From Ilumatobacteraceae bacterium (lineage in GTDB: Bacteria > Actinomycetota > Acidimicrobiia > Acidimicrobiales > Ilumatobacteraceae), in contig JABSQH010000015.1 in the NCBI GenBank assembly GCA_013213745.1, forward strand, positions 1 to 59,665: a stretch of DNA of 59,665 bases. The letters run 5' to 3'. How positions within the stretch are numbered: the first letter of the stretch is position 1; each line of letters opens with the position of its first letter. Positions 54,918 to 59,665 of the stretch are shown in pieces. The notes beneath the pieces are model-generated. The model was not told where the DNA came from. It made no database searches and saw only the letters and a list, made by a program, of their open reading frames with translations. The position numbers were made by a program, and so were the translations under genes.

Positions 54918-56447
54918 TCAGTGCCGGAAGTGGCGTTGGCCGGTGAACACCATGGCGATGCCGTGTTCGTTGGCCGCAGCAATCACTTCGTCGTCGCGGA
55001 CTGAGCCACCGGGTTGGATCACGGCTGCGACGCCGGCTGCGTGCGCCGCATCGAGTCCGTCGCGGAACGGGAAGAACGCGTCGCTGGCGCATGCACCGCC
55101 GACGGCACGACCATCGGCGCGTTCTGCGGCGATGCGTGCCGAGTCGAGCCGGTTCTGCTGACCGGCACCGATACCGAACGCCTGCAGGTCTTTGGTGTAC
55201 ACGATGGCGTTGGAACTCACCGCGGCACACACCTGCCAGGCGAACTCCAGGTCGCCCCACTGGTCGTCGGTCGGTGCGACGTCAGTGACGACGCGCCAAT
55301 CGGGCGACCGCCCGGCGATCGGATCGGGTTGCTGGACCAGCAGTCCGCCGTCGACGGGACGCACATCGAACGGCAACGGCGACGGCGGATTCGCCGATAT
55401 CACCCGCAGGTTCTTCTTCGATCCGAGAATCTCCAATGCCGCAATGTCGAACGACGGTGCGACGACCACCTCGGTGAACACCTCGACGAGTGCGGTGGCC
55501 AGCGATGCGGGCACGGCGCGATTGATTGCGACGATGCCGCCGAATGCGCTCACCGGATCGCACGCGTTGGCCCGGATGTACGCCTCGGTTGCATCGGGGG
55601 CGACGGCCACGCCGCACGGGTTGGCGTGCTTGACGACCACGCACGCCGGATCGTCGAAGCGATTGACGAGACGCCACGCCGCTTCGGTGTCGAACACATT
55701 GAGGTAGCTGAGCTCTTTGCCCCCGTGCTGGGTCATCGAGTCCCACCACCCGGTGGCGCCGACCTGCCGGTACCGGGCGCCGGCCTGATGCGGGTTCTCG
55801 CCGTAGCGCAGTGGCTGCACGTTCTCGAGAGCGAGGTGCAGCGAGGCCGGGAGCGCTGTGTCGCCGGTCTCGTTCTCCTCGTCGTCCGTCAGGTCAACGG
55901 ACTCGTCGAACCAGGTGACGATCGCGGCGTCGTACGCAGCGGTGTGGGCGAAGGCAGCGCGGGCGAGACGTCGCCGTGTCTCGGCCGAGAGTGCACCATC
56001 GGCCCGCAGTTCGGCGAGGACGGGCGCATAGTCGTCGGGATCGACGACCACTCCGACGCGATCGTGGTTCTTCGCGGCGGCGCGCACCATCGCCGGCCCG
56101 CCGATGTCGATGAGCTCGACGCTCGGATCGGTGGAAAAGGGATAGAGGTTGCCGACGACCAGGTCGATCGGCTCGATGCCGTACGCGTCCATGTCGGCGC
56201 GATGCTCCGGATCGGCGGTGTTCGCCAAGATCCCGCCATGCACCGTCGGGTGCAGCGTGACCACGCGATGGCCGAGGATCGCAGGGACGCCTGTGAGCTC
56301 GACCACATCGGTCACCTCGATACCGGCGTCGGCGATCGCCCGAGCGGTTCCGCCGCTCGACACGAGCGACCACCCCAGCCCCGAGAGCTCGGCGGCGAAC
56401 TCGGCGATTCCAGATTTGTCGTAGACGGAGAGCAACGCTGTCGGCAC
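54918..56447 (-). CDS. purH: Bifunctional AICAR transformylase/IMP cyclohydrolase
   Basis: A 509-residue enzyme of the last two purine steps. The N-terminal IMP cyclohydrolase half begins [15 protein letters not shown] and holds [33 protein letters not shown] and [15 protein letters not shown]. The C-terminal formyltransferase half holds [28 protein letters not shown] and [10 protein letters not shown]. Length is normal (about 510). It is separated by 113 bp from metF and is divergent from a membrane-protein gene. Confidence 0.95.
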   Translation of the reverse strand: MPTALLSVYDKSGIAEFAAELSGLGWSLVSSGGTARAIADAGIEVTDVVELTGVPAILGHRVVTLHPTVHGGILANTADPEHRADMDAYGIEPIDLVVGNLYPFSTDPSVELIDIGGPAMVRAAAKNHDRVGVVVDPDDYAPVLAELRADGALSAETRRRLARAAFAHTAAYDAAIVTWFDESVDLTDDEENETGDTALPASLHLALENVQPLRYGENPHQAGARYRQVGATGWWDSMTQHGGKELSYLNVFDTEAAWRLVNRFDDPACVVVKHANPCGVAVAPDATEAYIRANACDPVSAFGGIVAINRAVPASLATALVEVFTEVVVAPSFDIAALEILGSKKNLRVISANPPSPLPFDVRPVDGGLLVQQPDPIAGRSPDWRVVTDVAPTDDQWGDLEFAWQVCAAVSSNAIVYTKDLQAFGIGAGQQNRLDSARIAAERADGRAVGGACASDAFFPFRDGLDAAHAAGVAAVIQPGGSVRDDEVIAAANEHGIAMVFTGQRHFRH

Positions 56448-56573
56448 GGTGCGACCGTACCCAACGGCGACACGACAGACGCGCGCTTGTGTGACACTCG
56501 CCTCACGCCGCGCGCCGACGCACTACGGTCGGCGCTGAATCAAGGGATCGCACGGACCCCGGGAGGGAACACA

Positions 56574-57104
56574 GTGGACTTCAGCACTTTCAGGACATCG
56601 GACTGGCTGATGGTCGGAGGTGGCGCAGCCATGCTGGTGCTCGGCTTCAGCCTCGACTGGACGACGGTGTCGGCATTCGGAGAGAGCGCCGGCGGCGACG
56701 GACCGTTCAACTACTTCCTCACTGGCGGCATTGCGTGGATCCTCGTGGTCGCCGTCGGCGTGCTGGCGTTCCTCCGAGCGGGCGGCCGGCTCCCCGAGAA
56801 CCGACCATGGGGGATCATCTTCCTTCTCGCCGCCGGGCTGGCAACGCTGTTGATGATTATCCAGATCATCCTCGGTGGTCGCGACCTGGGCTTCGGTATC
56901 AAAGGCGATCGCGGGATCGGCATGTGGGGCGCCCTGATCTGGTCGGCGATCTCGGTTGCCGGCGCGTTCATGGACTTCCAGGCGTCGGGCGGCGACATCA
57001 AGGACCTGACCAACATGGACAAGATGAAACAGAGCTTCTCCGGCAGCGACGGCGGCGACACCCCTCCCCCGCCGCCGCCGGCTGCGCCCACCGGCGACAG
57101 CTGA
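56574..57104 (+). CDS. Four-helix membrane protein with Pro-rich tail
   Basis: A 176-residue protein with four predicted helices (about 11-27, 50-67, 79-100, 117-134) and a cytoplasmic tail ending in a Pro run (TPPPPPPAAP). FSLDWTTVSAFGES lies between helices 1 and 2. The GTG at 56574 is set by GGGAGGG seven bases upstream. The pattern recurs in actinobacterial small membrane proteins of unknown function. It faces sucD across a duplicated hairpin. Confidence 0.72.
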   Translation: MDFSTFRTSDWLMVGGGAAMLVLGFSLDWTTVSAFGESAGGDGPFNYFLTGGIAWILVVAVGVLAFLRAGGRLPENRPWGIIFLLAAGLATLLMIIQIILGGRDLGFGIKGDRGIGMWGALIWSAISVAGAFMDFQASGGDIKDLTNMDKMKQSFSGSDGGDTPPPPPPAAPTGDS

Positions 57105-57113
57105 CACGGGGCG

Positions 57114-57171
57114 GCGCGGCCGTCCCACCGTGAAGTGCTCGGACCGACAGTCAGGCCGAGCAGATCATTAC
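57114..57171. repeat. 58-bp direct repeat with terminator hairpin, copy 1
   Basis: Identical to 57207-57264, offset by 93 bp. It contains a hairpin (57136-57162): seven paired bases TGCTCGG/CCGAGCA, extended by CC/GG after a bulge. It lies nine bases after the stop of the membrane-protein gene and probably terminates it. Confidence 0.85.
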
Positions 57172-57206
57172 CGCCGGCGGCGCGACCGCAAGGGAGCCCG
57201 CCTGGC

Positions 57207-57264
57207 GCGCGGCCGTCCCACCGTGAAGTGCTCGGACCGACAGTCAGGCCGAGCAGATCATTAC
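57207..57264. repeat. 58-bp direct repeat with terminator hairpin, copy 2
   Basis: The second copy contains the same hairpin at 57229-57255. Its right end includes the sucD stop codon (TAA on the minus strand, 57261-57263), so it is the natural sucD terminator. Copy 1 is presumably a duplication of this one. Confidence 0.85.
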
Positions 57265-58160
57265 GAGAGTTCGCGGATGATCTCGGTCATCAACTCACCG
57301 GCTTCGGTGGGGTTGACCCCGACCTTCACGCCCGCTTCGCTGAGCGCAAGCATCTTGCCCTGAGCGGTGCCCTTGCCGCCCGACACGATGGCACCGGCAT
57401 GGCCCATCTTCTTGCCTGGGGGCGCCGTGACGCCAGCGATGTACGCGGCCATCGGCTTGGTCACGTTGGCATCGATGAACGCTGCCGCCTCCTCTTCGGC
57501 CGACCCGCCGATCTCGCCGATCATCATGATGGCGTGAGTCTCGGGGTCGGATTGGAATCGCTCGAGACAGTCGATGAAGTTCGTCCCCGGTACCGGGTCG
57601 CCGCCGATCCCGACGCACGTCGAGACGCCGATGCCAGCCTGCTTGAGCTCGTACAGCGCCTGGTACGTGAGCGTGCCCGACCGGCTGACGATTCCCACAT
57701 TCGGTCCATCGGCGGTCGGGTTCTGAGCGATCTCACCAGCGGTGATGCCGATATTGCACTTGCCCGGTGAGATCACACCAGGGCAGTTCGGGCCGAGCAG
57801 CCGGGTGCCTGGGTGGTTGCGGACGAGGACGTTGTACGTCATCGCCTCGTCCTGTGCGGGGATTCCTTCGGTGATGCACACGACGAAGGCGATACCTGCT
57901 TCGGCCGCTTCGAGAATCGCACCGGACGCGAACTTCGGCGGGACAGCGACGAACGACGCATCGGCGCCGGTCGCCTCGACCGCCTCGGTGACCGAGTCGA
58001 AAACAGGGATGCCGTCGACGTCTTGTCCTCCCTTCCCGGGGGTGACGCCGCCGACGACGTTCGTGCCGTAGTCACGGTTGCGCAGCCCGTGGTAGCGACC
58101 TTGGCCGCCCGTGAGGCCCTGGACGACGACCTTGGTGTTCTCGTTGACAAAGATGGCCAT
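57261..58160 (-). CDS. sucD: Succinyl-CoA synthetase alpha subunit
   Basis: A 299-residue subunit: the CoA-binding Rossmann part (VVVQGLTGGQGRYHG), ITEGIPAQD, LLGPNCPGVISPG, and the phospho-His region MGHAGAIVSGGKGTAQGK. It makes ATP or GTP while converting succinyl-CoA to succinate. It follows sucC by 13 bp. Confidence 0.95.
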   Translation of the reverse strand: MAIFVNENTKVVVQGLTGGQGRYHGLRNRDYGTNVVGGVTPGKGGQDVDGIPVFDSVTEAVEATGADASFVAVPPKFASGAILEAAEAGIAFVVCITEGIPAQDEAMTYNVLVRNHPGTRLLGPNCPGVISPGKCNIGITAGEIAQNPTADGPNVGIVSRSGTLTYQALYELKQAGIGVSTCVGIGGDPVPGTNFIDCLERFQSDPETHAIMMIGEIGGSAEEEAAAFIDANVTKPMAAYIAGVTAPPGKKMGHAGAIVSGGKGTAQGKMLALSEAGVKVGVNPTEAGELMTEIIRELS

Positions 58161-58173
58161 GGGTCCGTTCCTC

Positions 58174-59322
58174 TCAGGCGTTGGCAGTCGAGACAGCGGC
58201 GAGCGCGGCTTCGAGCATGGTCGGCTCGGAGCGCAGCTTCTCTTGGGGAATGCCGGCATCGAGCAGGATCTGACGGCCCTCTTCGGCGTTGGTGCCGTCG
58301 AGGCGGATGACGATGGGTGCCCGCAGGTCGACCCGGCTCATCGCTTCGACGATGCCTTTGGCGACTTCTTCGCCGCGAGTGATGCCGCCGAAGATGTTGA
58401 TCAGGATCGACACCACGTTCTCGTCGAAGTTGATCACTTCGAGCGCTCCGGCCATCACGTCGGCGTTTGCGCCACCACCGATGTCGAGGAAGTTCGCGGC
58501 AGTGCCACCGACCTGGTTGACGACGTCGAGCGTCGACATCGCCAGGCCCGCACCGTTGGCGATGATCCCCACCGAACCGTCCAGGCCGATGTACTGCAGG
58601 CCCTTCTCCTTGGCCATCTGCTCGCGATCGTCGAGCACTTCGGTCGCGGCGAACGCCTCCCATTCGGGGTGACGGTATGCAGCGGAGTTGTCGAGGGTGA
58701 CCTTTGCGTCGAGGGCATGCACTTCGCCCGTCGGCTTCAAGATCAATGGGTTGATCTCGGCGAGATCGCAGTCGCCTTCGGTGTAGCAGCGGTACAGCTT
58801 GACCAAGATCTCAGCGGCACCGTCGACGGCCGTCTCTGGGAGCTTGGCTTTGATGCACGACTGGCGAGCCACTTCGAGGTCGAGACCATCGACTGGGTCG
58901 ATGTGCAGCTTGACGATCGCGTCGGGGTTCGACTCGGCGACGGCTTCGATCTCGACGCCACCTTCAGCGGACAACATCAGCAGGTGCTTCTTCGCGGCGC
59001 GATCGAGGGTGAAGCTGGCGTAGTACTCATCTTCGATGTCCGACGCCTTCTCGACCCACAGCCGGTTGACCGTGTGGCCCTTGATGTCCATTCCGAGGAT
59101 GTTCCCGGCGTGCTCGCGCACCTCGGCCTCGTTGTCGGCGAGCTTGATGCCGCCGGCTTTACCGCGGCCGCCGACTTGCACCTGGGCCTTCACCACCACC
59201 GGGTAGCCGGCCTGGTTGGCCTCTTTGACCGCTTCGTCGACGGTGTCGGCCGGGCCACCTGGGCTGACCGGGATGTCGTAGCGGGCAAAGTACTGCTTGC
59301 CCTGGTACTCGAACAGATCCAT
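58174..59322 (-). CDS. sucC: Succinyl-CoA synthetase beta subunit
   Basis: A 382-residue subunit with an ATP-grasp N-terminal half (MDLFEYQGKQYFARYDIPV, VVVKAQVQVGGRGKAGGIKLA, EINPLIL) and a C-terminal ligase half (LDIGGGANADVM, NIFGGITRGEEVAKGIV). Size is normal. ATG 59322 is 13 bp after the stop of the B12-binding gene, so all three likely form one operon connecting propionate/methylmalonyl-CoA to the TCA cycle. Confidence 0.95.
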   Translation of the reverse strand: MDLFEYQGKQYFARYDIPVSPGGPADTVDEAVKEANQAGYPVVVKAQVQVGGRGKAGGIKLADNEAEVREHAGNILGMDIKGHTVNRLWVEKASDIEDEYYASFTLDRAAKKHLLMLSAEGGVEIEAVAESNPDAIVKLHIDPVDGLDLEVARQSCIKAKLPETAVDGAAEILVKLYRCYTEGDCDLAEINPLILKPTGEVHALDAKVTLDNSAAYRHPEWEAFAATEVLDDREQMAKEKGLQYIGLDGSVGIIANGAGLAMSTLDVVNQVGGTAANFLDIGGGANADVMAGALEVINFDENVVSILINIFGGITRGEEVAKGIVEAMSRVDLRAPIVIRLDGTNAEEGRQILLDAGIPQEKLRSEPTMLEAALAAVSTANA

Positions 59323-59335
59323 GCGCAGTCCTTTC

Positions 59336-59665
59336 TCAGGCGCTGGGCGCCTCGCGCTCGTCGAGCTCGTTCTCGAGCCAGGTCCCGATCGCCTTGAGCG
59401 ACGACCCGGGCCCGAAGATCTCAGCGACCCCTTGCTCGCGCAGCTCGCGAGCATCGGCGTCGGGAATCACGCCACCACCAAACACCAGCACCTCGCCGAG
59501 GTCGCGAGCCCGTAGCTCTTCCATCACCCTCGGAAACAACGTGAGGTGGGCACCCGACAACAGCGACAGTCCGATGCCATCGGCATCTTCTTGCAACACC
59601 GTCTCAGCGATCTGCTCGGGCGTTTGATGCAGACCGGTGTAGATCACCTCGAAACCATGGTCGCG
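59336..59665 (-). CDS. Cobalamin-binding domain of a methylmalonyl-CoA mutase (partial)
   Basis: The 3' end of a gene that continues past the right edge; 109 codons plus stop are visible. VIYTGLHQTPEQIAETVLQED, GLSLLSGAHLTLFPRV and VFGGGVIPDADARELREQGV are the C-terminal B12-binding half of methylmalonyl-CoA mutase-type enzymes. The DxHxxG cobalt-ligand motif would lie outside the window. Placement before sucCD supports a role in feeding succinyl-CoA. It may be a stand-alone small subunit or a fused mutase. Confidence 0.88.
   Translation of the reverse strand, partial: RDHGFEVIYTGLHQTPEQIAETVLQEDADGIGLSLLSGAHLTLFPRVMEELRARDLGEVLVFGGGVIPDADARELREQGVAEIFGPGSSLKAIGTWLENELDEREAPSA

Noticed and set aside
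55014-56524. A long plus-strand open frame opposite purH that continues into the membrane-protein gene
   Set aside because: Only the part from 56574 looks like a protein; the rest is antisense to purH. The GTG with GGGAGGG marks the true start.

Overview
The window is GC-rich chromosomal DNA from an actinobacterium. Two WhiB-type Fe-S regulators, a DUF3097 protein, a DUF2342 zincin-like protein, a type-B sdhCAB operon and an actinobacterial 11-bp PHO box all point that way. The presence of mreB and the look of the proteins suggest the class Acidimicrobiia (an Ilumatobacter-like organism). The phylum is well supported; the class is inference. Most of the window is ordinary core genome with dense, often translationally coupled operons.

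Layout. 1-1570 is a degraded junction: a 5'-truncated TEAPPA-repeat protein, a strong hairpin, the 3' half of a tRNA-Gly(CCC) gene without its 5' half (an attachment-site-like scar) and an HNH nuclease fragment. 1.57-12.2 kb holds lipid and housekeeping genes: a PlsC-like acyltransferase, two MFS permeases, a TesB thioesterase, a secreted PQQ-type sugar dehydrogenase, a moaE/small-membrane-protein/mreB operon, and a DUF2342 protein whose HExxH motif is broken. 12.2-21.5 kb is a phosphate regulon on the minus strand: a small conserved gene, ppk1, pstS, pstC, pstA, pstB, phoU, a SenX3-like kinase and a RegX3/PhoP-like regulator. A three-box PHO operator precedes pstS, and a 13-bp hairpin separates pstS from pstC. 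21.7-25 kb holds two whiB genes, tatA and a VWA protein whose MoxR-type ATPase partner lies about 5.5 kb away at 30.5-31.9 kb.

Between that pair sit a class III cyclase, a GH1-like protein lacking its acid/base residue, a ureohydrolase, and a two-gene minus-strand unit encoding an IaaM-like tryptophan 2-monooxygenase and an amidase. Together these two could convert tryptophan to indole-3-acetamide and then to indole-3-acetic acid; I consider this the most interesting functional prediction in the window. 32-40 kb holds a GH2 protein also missing its acid/base Glu, sdhCAB and a membrane pyrophosphatase. 40-44 kb is a scarred stretch: a second PstS-like gene is broken and flanked by 34-bp inverted repeats, and a marC gene carries a one-base insertion. 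44-59.7 kb holds an SDR, an SCP2 protein, an Fpg/Nei glycosylase, DeoD behind a four-unit 29-bp palindrome array, a META lipoprotein, malate dehydrogenase, a tandem pair of acyltransferase-3/SGNH proteins coupled to metF, purH, and sucCD next to a B12-binding mutase domain that runs off the right edge.

Several convergent gene pairs end in perfect or near-perfect palindromes that contain the stop codons themselves (27.4 kb and, on one side only, 51.8 kb), or in duplicated hairpins (57.1-57.3 kb). Gene names are by recognition of motifs and overall resemblance; no database search was run.
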